From NCBI GenBank assembly GCA_002426195.1, contig DIOT01000013.1, positions 1-64,000 on the forward strand: a stretch of DNA of 64,000 nt, given 5' to 3'. This document shows, piece after piece, positions 27,740 through 36,451 of this stretch. The DNA is from Bacteroidales bacterium UBA5507 (GTDB taxonomy: Bacteria; Bacteroidota; Bacteroidia; Bacteroidales; Lentimicrobiaceae). Position 1 is the first letter of the stretch; every line of letters begins with the position of its first letter. A model generated the notes under the pieces. It worked only from the letters and a program-made list of their open reading frames with translations. It made no database searches and was not told the origin of the DNA. The translations under genes were made by a program, and so were the position numbers.

Positions 27740-28591
27740 CTATAAAAAAGTGTTAAGACACTTTTTATGTCCACCATAGTTAATCTTAATCGAGACACTC
27801 AAGCCTGCCATAGAGAACCAGTCATTGTTATCGGAATTGCCTCTCTGCATGTTTGGTTCATGCTTTAAAGTCGGATCTGAAACAATAACTTCTATGGGGA
27901 CTTGCGAATCCGGATCATAAATACTTCCATTCAAATAATATGTAGTGCTCACATCATCAAGATAGTCGGTGAATGTTTTATGCATAGCCCAATGCAGCGA
28001 TAAACCCATCCTGTCATTAATGCTATACTTAAAGCCTATGCCAAAAGGAATGTTAAATGTTGCCTTTCCATACTTCCGGTCAGAGTATTGTGGCAGGTTT
28101 TGGCCCTCTGTCCCAAGTGGCCTAAGTTCCACATCATGCGAAAGACTCTTGGGATTATAAAGAGCAACACCAGCCCCTGCAAACATGTAAGGAGTGAAAT
28201 AATGTTTTAAACTGCCGATAAAATATTCAAATAGATTGAATTCAAACTGGGCTGAGATATCGGTAATATTACTCTTAAAATTAAGATTCCTATCAGGATT
28301 ATACCCTGAAACCGCATCGTCACCCTCAATCATTGCGAGTGATAAAGATCCTTTAATTGCCAGTCGTTCATTGAAGTTGTGTCTCACGAAACCACCAAAC
28401 GCCGGTTGAGTCAACATAAATTGCTCGCCTGGATTCAGATCTCCCAGATAATAAGACCCCCCTCCGAAAATGCCAATTTCGCCGTAACTTTGAGAGAATG
28501 CCTGTCCATTGACCACAAGAAATAGAAAAAAAAGTACTTTCGCAGTAATTGCAGTAATCAATCGGTAAGCTTTACTTGATTTAATGTCCAT
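27740..28591 (-). CDS. DUF6089-type outer membrane beta-barrel protein
   Basis: The 283 residues start with a signal sequence (about 1-34, ending NGQAFSQ) followed by GEIGIFGGGSYYLGDLNPG, the typical beginning of the DUF6089 family. Alternating hydrophobic strands suggest a small 8-10 strand barrel. Genes of this family normally sit between nadK and uppS/bamA in Bacteroidota, as here, which suggests a role in envelope assembly or integrity. No enzymatic motif is seen. It has its own -7 element, after the nadK terminator. Confidence 0.8.
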   Translation of the reverse strand: MDIKSSKAYRLITAITAKVLFFLFLVVNGQAFSQSYGEIGIFGGGSYYLGDLNPGEQFMLTQPAFGGFVRHNFNERLAIKGSLSLAMIEGDDAVSGYNPDRNLNFKSNITDISAQFEFNLFEYFIGSLKHYFTPYMFAGAGVALYNPKSLSHDVELRPLGTEGQNLPQYSDRKYGKATFNIPFGIGFKYSINDRMGLSLHWAMHKTFTDYLDDVSTTYYLNGSIYDPDSQVPIEVIVSDPTLKHEPNMQRGNSDNNDWFSMAGLSVSIKINYGGHKKCLNTFL

Positions 28592-28641
28592 GCTTCTTAA
28601 TTATAATCAGTTAGCGGCTGATAAACATTTCTTTGAGGATG

Positions 28642-28649
28642 CAAAAATA
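28642..28649 (-). promoter_or_regulatory. TATTTTTG -7 element (DUF6089-uppS-bamA)
   Basis: The minus strand reads TATTTTTG, 50 bases before the ATG at 28591 and just downstream of the nadK terminator. It is the probable main promoter of the envelope cluster. Confidence 0.6.
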
Positions 28650-28651
28650 GC

Positions 28652-28680
28652 AAAAAACCGACTACGGTCAACAGTCGGTA
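28652..28680 (-). terminator. Rho-independent terminator after nadK
   Basis: The stem ACCGACT / AGTCGGT has a nine-base loop and a run of six A on the plus strand, which is the T run for minus-strand nadK transcripts. Confidence 0.85.
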
Positions 28681-28687
28681 AATGACA

Positions 28688-29566
28688 TTAAATACGAATA
28701 TCGCGTCCCCACATAAGTTTCTGCCTGATAGTTGTAAAAAAGTTATCACTCAATCGCTGAACCAGATTAATATTAAATGACTCTTTCTTAACAATCATTT
28801 CTGTTTCAGCATCAATGGTCTCATATCTGCTGTCCAACCCGATCAGAAATTGAGGAATTCTTCCCTCTACCCTAACCTTAAGGATGCAGTTGTCGGGAAT
28901 AACGACCGGTCTGACTGTTAAATTGTGTGTAGCAATTGGGGTAATAACAAAATTCTCACTATCAGGTGCAAGAATGGGACCGTTGCAGCTCAGGGAATAT
29001 GCTGTTGATCCTGTAGGGGTTGCAATTATGACTCCATCACCCCAATAACCATTCAGCAATATGTTATTCACATATACCGAAACCAAAATCATTGAGCCTG
29101 AGTCCTTTTTGTTTATTGTTAGTTCATTTAATGCATAGTTGTATTCTCCGAATAATTTCTCGGATGTTTCAAGTCGCAGCAAACTTCTTTGGTCAATTTT
29201 AATATTACCGGAGATAAGATCAGTGATTGCATCTTCAATCTCTTCTTTATGGATGCTTGAAAGGAAGCCCATTCTTCCCAGGTTAATTCCCATAACAGGA
29301 ATCCCTGAATCACCCACATAAGTTATTGCATCTAACATAGTCCCATCACCCCCAACTGAAAGCAGGTAATCGGTATTTCCCTCCAGATGTAATTTGTGGT
29401 TAAATATGCTAATGTTATCGGGCAATTCTGCCTTATCCTTTATAAATTCATAAAATGACTCGGCGATTGTGATTGAGATATTTTCTGACCGTAATTTATT
29501 TATTAACAATTGCAGATAACTAAACCTGTCGTCAATAAATTCCTTGCCGAAGATTGCGACTTGCAT
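28688..29566 (-). CDS. nadK: NAD kinase
   Basis: Phosphorylates NAD to NADP. The 292 residues contain GGDGT at 72-76 (LLSVGGDGTMLDA), followed by GINLGRMGFLSS and the second conserved region GVIIATPTGSTAYSLSCNGP, all hallmarks of ATP-NAD kinases. It is a single-gene unit bounded by a terminator downstream and a divergent aldo/keto reductase upstream. Confidence 0.96.
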   Translation of the reverse strand: MQVAIFGKEFIDDRFSYLQLLINKLRSENISITIAESFYEFIKDKAELPDNISIFNHKLHLEGNTDYLLSVGGDGTMLDAITYVGDSGIPVMGINLGRMGFLSSIHKEEIEDAITDLISGNIKIDQRSLLRLETSEKLFGEYNYALNELTINKKDSGSMILVSVYVNNILLNGYWGDGVIIATPTGSTAYSLSCNGPILAPDSENFVITPIATHNLTVRPVVIPDNCILKVRVEGRIPQFLIGLDSRYETIDAETEMIVKKESFNINLVQRLSDNFFTTIRQKLMWGRDIRI

Positions 29567-29666
29567 AAACCCGGATTTTTTGCTAAATTAACAGTTTATA
29601 TGATAAGCGCTGAATAATTCATTCGCGTTTCGGAACTTTTAAGAACTTTGCGTTTATACTATAAAC

Positions 29667-30503
29667 ATGTCAGAAATGTCACAACTTCATGTTATCAGGC
29701 TGAATAACGATGTTTTAATCCCGGTTGTGGGCTTAGGTGTATACAAGATGTCAGCCTCACAAGAAACTTTAGGAGCTATTGAACATGCCTTAAGAATAGG
29801 TTATCGTCACATAGATACTGCCCGAATCTATAATAATGAAGAGATCGTTGGTAAAGCTATCAGCTCTTTCTTTATACCACGAGAGCAAATTTTTATCACT
29901 ACTAAGGTGTGGAATTCTGACCAGGGGTATAATCAGACAATTAAAGCCTTTAATAAAAGTCTTGAGAAATTAAATCTCAAATACATTGATTTATATCTAA
30001 TTCACTGGCCTGTACAAGGGAAAAGAAAAGAAACCTGGCAGGCCCTTGAGACTTTGTATGAAGAAGGAAAGGTCAGAGCAATTGGTGTAAGTAATTACCT
30101 GTTACCTCACCTTGAAGAACTTATGGGTTATTGTAAAATTCCTCCTGCAGTCAACCAACTCGAGCTGCATCCATATATTTATGGTAGTCGAATTGACACT
30201 ATTAACTTTTGCCGGCAAAACAAAATAATTCCTATAGCTTACAGTCCACTTACCAAGGGGCAGAGACTGAAGGATCCTGCACTGCTCAAAATAGCATCAA
30301 AATACAAGAAATCTACTGCCCAGATTTTACTCAGGTGGGCAGTTCAGCATAGTTTTGTTGTCATCCCCAAGTCATCAGTACAAAGTCGAATTGCTGAGAA
30401 CTTTCAGATTTTCGATTTCCAGATTTCCGATCAGGATATGGAAGCTCTTGACGGCTTTAACGAAGGCCTTGCCACCGGATGGGATCCAACCGATACACTT
30501 TAA
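29667..30503 (+). CDS. Aldo/keto reductase
   Basis: NADPH-dependent oxidoreductase of 278 residues with a TIM barrel. The catalytic tetrad can be placed: Asp and Tyr in HIDTARIYNNEE, Lys in FITTKVWN and His in LYLIHWPVQG. The C-terminal cofactor-binding region VVIPKSSVQSRIAEN is present. It resembles the 2,5-diketo-gluconate reductase/YvgN branch (AKR5), but the substrate cannot be told. It lies 49 bases upstream of deoC and is probably cotranscribed. Confidence 0.92.
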   Translation: MSEMSQLHVIRLNNDVLIPVVGLGVYKMSASQETLGAIEHALRIGYRHIDTARIYNNEEIVGKAISSFFIPREQIFITTKVWNSDQGYNQTIKAFNKSLEKLNLKYIDLYLIHWPVQGKRKETWQALETLYEEGKVRAIGVSNYLLPHLEELMGYCKIPPAVNQLELHPYIYGSRIDTINFCRQNKIIPIAYSPLTKGQRLKDPALLKIASKYKKSTAQILLRWAVQHSFVVIPKSSVQSRIAENFQIFDFQISDQDMEALDGFNEGLATGWDPTDTL

Positions 30504-30552
30504 TCAAAACTAATAGTTAAATTACTATTTTTACTCCGGAAAATAATTATTT

Positions 30553-31389
30553 ATGACTCAGTTATCCAGTTTCAGTCAGGACAGTATTTCAGAAAGTTTA
30601 AAACAGATTTCAGAAAGTAGTCTTAAGTTCTTCAGCACTGAAAAAGAAGCATACAAATTTGCTCTTAGCATCCTTGATCTAACAACTTTAGAAGGAAGCG
30701 ATAGAGTTAAAACAATTGATGACCTGTGTGCTAAAGCAAAAAGTTATCAATCGATGGGATTACCTAATGTAGCTGCCGTTTGTGTTTATCCTGTCTTTGT
30801 ACGACAAGCAAAAACTCTCCTGAAGGGAACTAACATCAAGGTTGCCAGTGTTGCAGGAGCATTTCCTTCAGGACAATCACCATTGGAAATAAAAATTGCT
30901 GAAATTCAATATGCAGTTGCAGAAGGTGCTGATGAAATTGATATGGTAATTTCCAGGGGTAAGTTTCTTGATGGTAATTACACCGAAGTAGCCGGAGAGA
31001 TAAAATCCATTAAAGAAGCTTGCAAAAATGCTCATCTAAAGGTTATCCTGGAAACAGGCGAAATAAAAGATCCGCAGGCAATATACCATGCGTCTCAAAT
31101 TGCGATGAAATCCGGTGGCGACTTCATTAAAACCTCAACAGGGAAAATCCCTTTAGCAGCAACACCCGAAGCTGCTTATGTCATGCTTCAGTCAATTAAA
31201 GATTTTTATCGTGAAACAGGTAAAATGATAGGATTTAAACCTGCCGGTGGTATATCTACACCCGAACACGCATTGTTGTATATTAAACTTGTTGAAAACA
31301 TCCTGGGGAAGGAATGGTTAACACCTGAATATCTCAGAATCGGTGCAAGCCGATTGGCAAATAACTTAGTGTCTGAACTAATACAATAA
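30553..31389 (+). CDS. deoC: Deoxyribose-phosphate aldolase
   Basis: Cleaves 2-deoxyribose-5-phosphate to acetaldehyde and glyceraldehyde-3-phosphate in deoxynucleoside catabolism. The 278 residues include EIDMVISRGKFL, KVILETGEIKD and FIKTSTGKIP, where Lys193 is the Schiff-base lysine. The C-terminal GFKPAGGISTPE binds the phosphate. The N-terminal extension of ~45 residues fits the longer DeoC subgroup. A neighbouring reductase could deal with the aldehyde product, but that is speculative. Confidence 0.95.
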   Translation: MTQLSSFSQDSISESLKQISESSLKFFSTEKEAYKFALSILDLTTLEGSDRVKTIDDLCAKAKSYQSMGLPNVAAVCVYPVFVRQAKTLLKGTNIKVASVAGAFPSGQSPLEIKIAEIQYAVAEGADEIDMVISRGKFLDGNYTEVAGEIKSIKEACKNAHLKVILETGEIKDPQAIYHASQIAMKSGGDFIKTSTGKIPLAATPEAAYVMLQSIKDFYRETGKMIGFKPAGGISTPEHALLYIKLVENILGKEWLTPEYLRIGASRLANNLVSELIQ

Positions 31390-31412
31390 CAAGCTATAAC
31401 CTCAAATCGTCA

Positions 31413-32189
31413 ATGATCAGAATATTCAGAACTCTATTAATAATTTTCGCAATAACAATTGGCATACTGGCGAAAGCTCAGGTAAGCATTGACACAGCAA
31501 TGAACTTCACTGTCAAAGATGTCGCAGGCAATCAACATCACTTGTTTGAATATCTGGATGCCGGGAAGATTGTAGTCATCGACTTTTTTACCGTAACATG
31601 CGGACCTTGTCAGACATATGCATCTCATGTTAACCATGCTTATGAACATTTTGGTTGTAATGAAGGTAATGTAGTATTTCTTGGAATAAATTGGGGAGCT
31701 GAAAATGAAACAGTAGTCAATTTTGACACATTATATGGAATAACTTTCCCCAGTGTGAGTGGGCTTCAGGGTAATGGCAACATGGTGGTTGATAGTTTTG
31801 AGGTTAGATCTTATCCAACAGTTTGCGTAATTAAACCAGACAGAAGTATTTTCAACCCTTACATATGGTTACCTGCGTATGACAGCATAGTACAAGTGGT
31901 GACTGAAGCCGGGGGAATCCCAATGAACTGTACGGTTTCGGTTCAGGAAAATGAAAAAGCGGACGATTACATAAAATTACTTAGCGATGGGAGTATATTT
32001 CTAAACATACCAGCGTCTATCAAGGAACCCCAGCTGCACTTTTACTCAATAGATGGAAGGTTGATATCATCGATCAAACCTCCGAATACCGGTACAGTTT
32101 ATGCCCCTAAATCAAATGGTATAGTAATCTTAAGGCTATCATCAGAAAATCGATTACTTGATGTCAGAAAGATTGTAAGTGGTACATAA
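31413..32189 (+). CDS. Secreted thioredoxin/TlpA-like protein with C-terminal sorting-type domain
   Basis: The 258 residues start with a signal peptide (to about AKAQ, residue 23). A thioredoxin-fold domain (about 28-165) carries the redox pair Cys63-Cys66 in TVTCGPCQTY, TlpA/ResA style. The cis-proline is visible in RSYPTVCVI. The C-terminal ~75 residues (LLSDGSIFLNIPAS to IVSGT) look like a beta-sandwich T9SS sorting domain, with YSIDGRLISS and GIVILRL where the family has IYN..G and GIY.V. This suggests an extracellular or surface redox protein. The domain match is weaker than for the C10 protease. Confidence 0.75.
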   Translation: MIRIFRTLLIIFAITIGILAKAQVSIDTAMNFTVKDVAGNQHHLFEYLDAGKIVVIDFFTVTCGPCQTYASHVNHAYEHFGCNEGNVVFLGINWGAENETVVNFDTLYGITFPSVSGLQGNGNMVVDSFEVRSYPTVCVIKPDRSIFNPYIWLPAYDSIVQVVTEAGGIPMNCTVSVQENEKADDYIKLLSDGSIFLNIPASIKEPQLHFYSIDGRLISSIKPPNTGTVYAPKSNGIVILRLSSENRLLDVRKIVSGT

Positions 32190-32235
32190 TTTGCATTGAA
32201 TATTAATTACAAGAAATCTGTAATCCAATTCACAA

Positions 32236-32646
32236 ATGAAACCACTCAGAATCCTATTACTATTTTCGCTCTCCATTTTTATGGTAGCTTGTACTCTCGA
32301 AGACGACTTAGATCCTATTTCAGGAGATGAAAGAGATAAATTTACTGATACATGGATGTTCTTCGAGAATGAAGTATCCCGGGGAGCAAGTTACTCAGTT
32401 ACTATATCAAATGATCCCGGTAATTCTTCTCAGGTTTTACTCAAAAACTTTGGTAATATGGGTCATGCGTACAGTGCATATGGAATAGTAACCACATCAA
32501 GAATAGAAGTTCCTTCACAGGAAATTTATAGTGGAATAACAATAGAAGGTTCAGGTCGCTTAGTGTCATCGGATGAAATGGAATGGACCTACTCAATTAC
32601 CGGAGGTGGCGAATATGAAGAATTCACTGCGACTGCCTCCCGATAA
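32236..32646 (+). CDS. Putative lipoprotein of unknown function
   Basis: The 136 residues carry a clear lipobox (FMVACTLEDD, Cys at residue 19) and a beta-rich mature domain with many Ser, Thr and Gly. I recognise no family. The C-terminal half (TIEGSGRLVSSDEMEWTYS) resembles small lipocalin-like or immunoglobulin-like lipoproteins, which is only an impression. It lies 46 bases after the thioredoxin-like gene and its stop abuts the convergent DUF4296 gene. Confidence 0.7.
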   Translation: MKPLRILLLFSLSIFMVACTLEDDLDPISGDERDKFTDTWMFFENEVSRGASYSVTISNDPGNSSQVLLKNFGNMGHAYSAYGIVTTSRIEVPSQEIYSGITIEGSGRLVSSDEMEWTYSITGGGEYEEFTATASR

Positions 32647-33048
32647 TCACTTCTTTATTTCAAATTTCTCAGGAGTATTGGTAATGCTATCTTTTTTAAG
32701 GGTAATGATAGTGGTTTTCTCTTCCAGCATTTCCTTATAACCATCATGGTTTTCCTGATAATAGCGCAGGTTTTGCCTGAATTGGTCTGCAGTTACATTA
32801 TAATGAAGAAATATGGAATCGTACGATTTCCTGGCAATCATTTGTACGGAGTCGGTGGAAATTTTCCCTTGAAGAACTTTAAGTGCAGCTTCTGTAATTT
32901 CAATATCAGCAAGAAGCCGGACCATTGTCTCCTCTTTAATCAGATCTTCATCTACAGGACGCTGTGAACTTTTGTTTCCACACCCCGATAAACTAATAAT
33001 CCCGGCATAAGCCAGGATCATAAGCAAATATTTAAATGTCCGTATCAT
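32647..33048 (-). CDS. DUF4296 lipoprotein
   Basis: A 133-residue lipoprotein (LSGCGNKSS, Cys at residue 23). The mature part has a helical DUF4296 region, LIKEETMVRLLADIEITEAA through YNVTADQFRQNLRYY. The function is unknown. It overlaps the upstream membrane-anchored OmpH paralogue by four bases, so the two are translated together. The pairing suggests a shared role at the envelope, which is inference. Confidence 0.8.
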   Translation of the reverse strand: MIRTFKYLLMILAYAGIISLSGCGNKSSQRPVDEDLIKEETMVRLLADIEITEAALKVLQGKISTDSVQMIARKSYDSIFLHYNVTADQFRQNLRYYQENHDGYKEMLEEKTTIITLKKDSITNTPEKFEIKK

Positions 33049-33752
33049 TTATTCTTTTCAAATTCTTCGTTTAAAAGCTTAAGAACTTCATCGGTAATAT
33101 TAAGTGAATCATTGCCGGTGAGAATGCTACCACCACGGTTATAAGAAAAAATATAGTCGAAATTCATGTTCTTATTATACCTGTCAAGGAAGTTTTGCAA
33201 ACTGTCGAGCAGAAGTTGGTTCATATCATACTCCTCTTTTGCAAGTTCTGTTGAGTACCTCTCACGTAATTGCATAAGCTTCTGTTGTTCAGTCATTAAA
33301 CTGGCATATACTTCTTGTGCAGAAGCTTCAGAGATACTGCCTTTATTAACCTGTTCCTGCAAATAAGCGGCATCCTTTTCAAAAGATTTTTGCAAATTAC
33401 TCAACTCGTTTTCATAACGAATAGTTTTCTGCTCCAGTTCATCACGCATCTGTTTGACCAGGCCATAATGTGTTAATATAGTATCACTATTTATATAAGC
33501 AATTGATACTGATCCTGATGAGGCTTTTTGTATTGCCTTAACAGGCATTGCGTTTCCTGGCTTTAAAACAATGAAGTATAGAACAATCAATCCAATAAAT
33601 AGGGCAATATTTATAATTGTAAGCAACAGGTTCAGGTTACCTTTCTTCTTATTATTAGTGGTGTTTGACTCAACCGGCTCCTCATTTTTATTGTTCTCAA
33701 CAAAAGAACTTTCGCCCAATTCATTGGGAGTATTAATATTTTCTTCGGCCAT
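33045..33752 (-). CDS. Membrane-anchored OmpH/Skp-like protein
   Basis: The 235 residues comprise a ~38-residue charged cytoplasmic N-terminus, a single membrane helix (about 40-63, LLLTIINIALFIGLIVLYFI) and a periplasmic OmpH-type domain. That domain starts VSIAYINSDTILTHYGLV, continues with a long coiled coil (about 105-190), and ends FDYIFSYNRGGSILTGN, as in Skp homologues. Unlike the two soluble Skp copies at 23-24 kb it has no cleavable signal and would stay tethered to the inner membrane. It is cotranscribed with a DUF4296 lipoprotein and lies 61 bases upstream of the recQ 3' end. Confidence 0.85.
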   Translation of the reverse strand: MAEENINTPNELGESSFVENNKNEEPVESNTTNNKKKGNLNLLLTIINIALFIGLIVLYFIVLKPGNAMPVKAIQKASSGSVSIAYINSDTILTHYGLVKQMRDELEQKTIRYENELSNLQKSFEKDAAYLQEQVNKGSISEASAQEVYASLMTEQQKLMQLRERYSTELAKEEYDMNQLLLDSLQNFLDRYNKNMNFDYIFSYNRGGSILTGNDSLNITDEVLKLLNEEFEKNK

Positions 33753-33813
33753 AACAGGATAACTTTTTAATTAAATTAGGGTGCTAAGTTAAAAGAATAA
33801 AACTGATGAAGCA

Positions 33814-36015
33814 CTAATTTCCTAAGTCTGACATAAATTTTATACGCACAAGTCTGATTTCTTCTTCTGAAAATTCATCTTCACCCAGCTCAATTAGGGC
33901 ATCCTGAATAGAATCACTTTCAGCTTCTCTGAAGTAGTCATAAATCTCTTCCTGATGGTAAGGATCAACATACTCATTTACGTAATAGGAAAGGTCGAGT
34001 TTTGTACCTGAAGCGACAATTCTCTCAATCTCAGTCAATAGCTCACTTATTGTCATACTTTTGGCAAGAGCAATATCTTCCAGAGAAACCTTTCTGTCAA
34101 TACTCTGAATGATATACACCTTCAGGCCCGACTTGTTAACTACTGATTTGACAACCATATCCATAGGCCTGATTATTTCGTTCTCTTCAACGTAATTTTT
34201 AATAAGCTTAAGGAATGGTTCACCATACTTCAGTGCTTTGCCTGACCCTACGCCGGTAATTTGTTTAAGTTCTTCAACAGATACCGGATACTGTATTGCC
34301 ATATCTTCGAGAGAAGGATCCTGGAAGATTACGAAAGGAGGCAGGTTCTCTTTCCTTGAAATCTCCTTACGCAAATCTTTAAGCATTGTAAATAGTATCT
34401 TATCAGCTGTACTGGTCTTAGCTCCTCCACCATCAAAAAAGTCTTCATCATCACTGTTTTCATAATCATGATCACGCGTGAGCATAATTGAATGTGGTTC
34501 GTCAAGGAACTTATGTCCTTCGGGTGTTACTTTTAGAATGCCATAGTTTTCAATGTCCTTAACAAGCAAACGTTCAATGAGCATTTGCCTGATTACAGCA
34601 TTCCAATATTTCTCATCATGTTCAATTCCTTTGCCAAAAACTTCAAGTTGATTATGCTTGAATGATTTGTTATTGGCTGAGAGCTTTCCGGTAATAACAC
34701 CAATTATATGTTTAGCTTTAAATTGCTGCTTTACTGCAAGGATTGTTTCAAGAACCAGCTCAACAGCATCCTGTCCTTCAAATTTTGTTTTTGGATGCAA
34801 ACAATTATCACAACTTCCACAATTATCCTCCTTGAACACCTCACCGAAATAATGCAGCAATTGTTTACGGCGGCATACTGAAGACTCAGCATAAGCTACT
34901 GTTTCGAGCAATAACTGGCTGGCAATTTCCTGCTCAGCAACCAACTTATTCTTATTAAACTTCTCAAGTTTCTGAATATCATCATAACTATAGAAAGCAA
35001 TGCAATTACCTTCACCATCGTCTCTTCCGGCACGACCGGTTTCCTGATAATATCCTTCCAGACTTTTAGGTATATCATGATGTATTACATACCTTACATC
35101 AGGCTTATCGATGCCCATTCCGAATGCAATGGTGGCAACAATAACATCAATTTCCTCCATCAGAAACTTATCCTGATTTATTACCCTGGTATGCGAATCA
35201 AGTCCAGCATGGTACGGAAGTGCCTTAATCCCGTTTACCTGTAATGTTTCGGCAAGTTCCTCAACCTTCTTACGGCTCAGGCAATAAACAATACCTGACT
35301 TGCCGGGTTGGGATTTGATATATTTAATGATATCCTTTATTACATCCTCAGTTTTGGGCCTGACTTCATAATAAAGGTTAGATCTGTTGAATGATGAGAT
35401 GAAAAGCTTGGCATCCATCATGTTCAGATTCTTCTGAATATCCTGTTGAACTTTGGGGGTTGCTGTTGCAGTAAGAGCAATTATTGGCACTTTCTTGCCA
35501 ATTGACTCAATAATAGGCCGCAATCTTCTGTATTCAGGTCTGAAATCATGCCCCCATTCTGAAATACAATGAGCCTCGTCAATTGCAAAAAATGAAATAT
35601 TTATATCCTTAAAGAACTGTACATTTTCTTCTTTAGTTAGCGATTCCGGAGCAACATAGAGTAATTTTGTTCTGCCGGATATGAGATCCTTTCTAACCTC
35701 AGCAATTTCATTTTTAGCTAATGAGGAATTTAAAACGTGTGCTATCCCCTTCTCGGCACCAAAATTTCGAATCGCATCTACCTGGTTTTTCATCAATGCA
35801 ATAAGGGGAGATACTATGATTGCTGTTCCTTCACTGATGAGAGCAGGCAATTGGTAACACATTGATTTACCGCCACCTGTGGGCATGATAACAAAAGTGT
35901 CATTACCATCGAGTAAACTTTCAATTATAGCTTCCTGATTCCCTTTAAATGAATCGAATCCAAATATTTTCTTTAGCAGTTCGTTTAATGAAGTTTTTGC
36001 GACTTTCTTGCTCAT
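33814..36015 (-). CDS. recQ: ATP-dependent DNA helicase RecQ
   Basis: A 733-residue RecQ helicase. Walker A is MPTGGGKS (46-51), the DEAH box is at 146-149 (AIDEAHCISEWGHDFRP) and motif VI is QETGRAGRD. The RQC zinc-binding region has the cysteines in CRRKQ and CGSCDNC. A winged-helix region and an HRDC domain (about 530-610, including QITGVGSGKALKYG) follow. A C-terminal extension after HRDC (~110 residues, ending in an acidic tail) is usual for Bacteroidota RecQ. Confidence 0.96.
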   Translation of the reverse strand: MSKKVAKTSLNELLKKIFGFDSFKGNQEAIIESLLDGNDTFVIMPTGGGKSMCYQLPALISEGTAIIVSPLIALMKNQVDAIRNFGAEKGIAHVLNSSLAKNEIAEVRKDLISGRTKLLYVAPESLTKEENVQFFKDINISFFAIDEAHCISEWGHDFRPEYRRLRPIIESIGKKVPIIALTATATPKVQQDIQKNLNMMDAKLFISSFNRSNLYYEVRPKTEDVIKDIIKYIKSQPGKSGIVYCLSRKKVEELAETLQVNGIKALPYHAGLDSHTRVINQDKFLMEEIDVIVATIAFGMGIDKPDVRYVIHHDIPKSLEGYYQETGRAGRDDGEGNCIAFYSYDDIQKLEKFNKNKLVAEQEIASQLLLETVAYAESSVCRRKQLLHYFGEVFKEDNCGSCDNCLHPKTKFEGQDAVELVLETILAVKQQFKAKHIIGVITGKLSANNKSFKHNQLEVFGKGIEHDEKYWNAVIRQMLIERLLVKDIENYGILKVTPEGHKFLDEPHSIMLTRDHDYENSDDEDFFDGGGAKTSTADKILFTMLKDLRKEISRKENLPPFVIFQDPSLEDMAIQYPVSVEELKQITGVGSGKALKYGEPFLKLIKNYVEENEIIRPMDMVVKSVVNKSGLKVYIIQSIDRKVSLEDIALAKSMTISELLTEIERIVASGTKLDLSYYVNEYVDPYHQEEIYDYFREAESDSIQDALIELGEDEFSEEEIRLVRIKFMSDLGN

Positions 36016-36092
36016 TTTAGTATTTTATAGCACCCTTTTAGCTATCTGAGTGCGCACATTTTTATTTTCTTAAAAAACGACTTGATTAATAA

Positions 36093-36100
36093 CAAATTTA
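36093..36100 (-). promoter_or_regulatory. TAAATTTG -7 element (recQ)
   Basis: The minus strand reads TAAATTTG, 77 bases upstream of the recQ ATG. It is the best match to TAnnTTTG in the upstream region. Confidence 0.45.
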
Positions 36101-36422
36101 ACTAATCATTTGTCAGAATCCAACGCTTTACCAAAAAATCTTTGAAGCTTTTGATATAATTTTAATTTCTTTAACACCCTATTATGCTTATTTGCAAACA
36201 AAGTAATTTTTTCCCTCATTCAGAGGACATTATCATTCATTTACAATGTTCTTGGGGTTTCGGAAATCTTAATCCTCTAAACTATCCCGGCTTCTACTTT
36301 TTAACAAAAGGAGTGCAAATTTCATAAAATTTTCAATGTGAAATGCAATTAAAAGTTTTATTTAGCTTGATTATTTGCGACTTGCATATAAAAGCATGAC
36401 AAAACACATAAATTTATAGTCG

Positions 36423-36430
36423 TATATTTG
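36423..36430 (+). promoter_or_regulatory. TATATTTG -7 element (kdsD)
   Basis: TATATTTG followed by CAG is a perfect TAnnTTTG match and is identical over CGTATATTTGCA with the element at 18018. Its last three bases are a TTG that would otherwise pass as the kdsD start codon. Confidence 0.65.
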
Positions 36431-36451
36431 CAGCCTAATCCACAAATTGAA

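Larger units (their letters stand above)
36016..36451. other. Divergent intergenic region recQ/kdsD
   Basis: About 435 bases with no convincing gene. It holds two divergent -7 elements, one for recQ (36093-36100, minus) and one for kdsD (36423-36430, plus). The middle is AT-rich with no strong hairpin. A 47-codon open frame at 36184-36327 has no promoter, no Shine-Dalgarno and no recognisable protein features. Confidence 0.6.

Noticed and set aside
29643..29650. GAACTTTG as a -7 element of the aldo/keto reductase
   Set aside because: The first position is G instead of T, so it was not listed as a promoter, though it could be a weak one.
36184..36327. A 47-codon open frame starting ATG in the recQ-kdsD gap
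   Set aside because: There is no promoter or Shine-Dalgarno in the right place, no recognisable protein features, and the composition looks like AT-rich spacer.
36428..36451. TTG at 36428 as the kdsD start
   Set aside because: It is part of the TATATTTG promoter element, so it cannot be in the mRNA.
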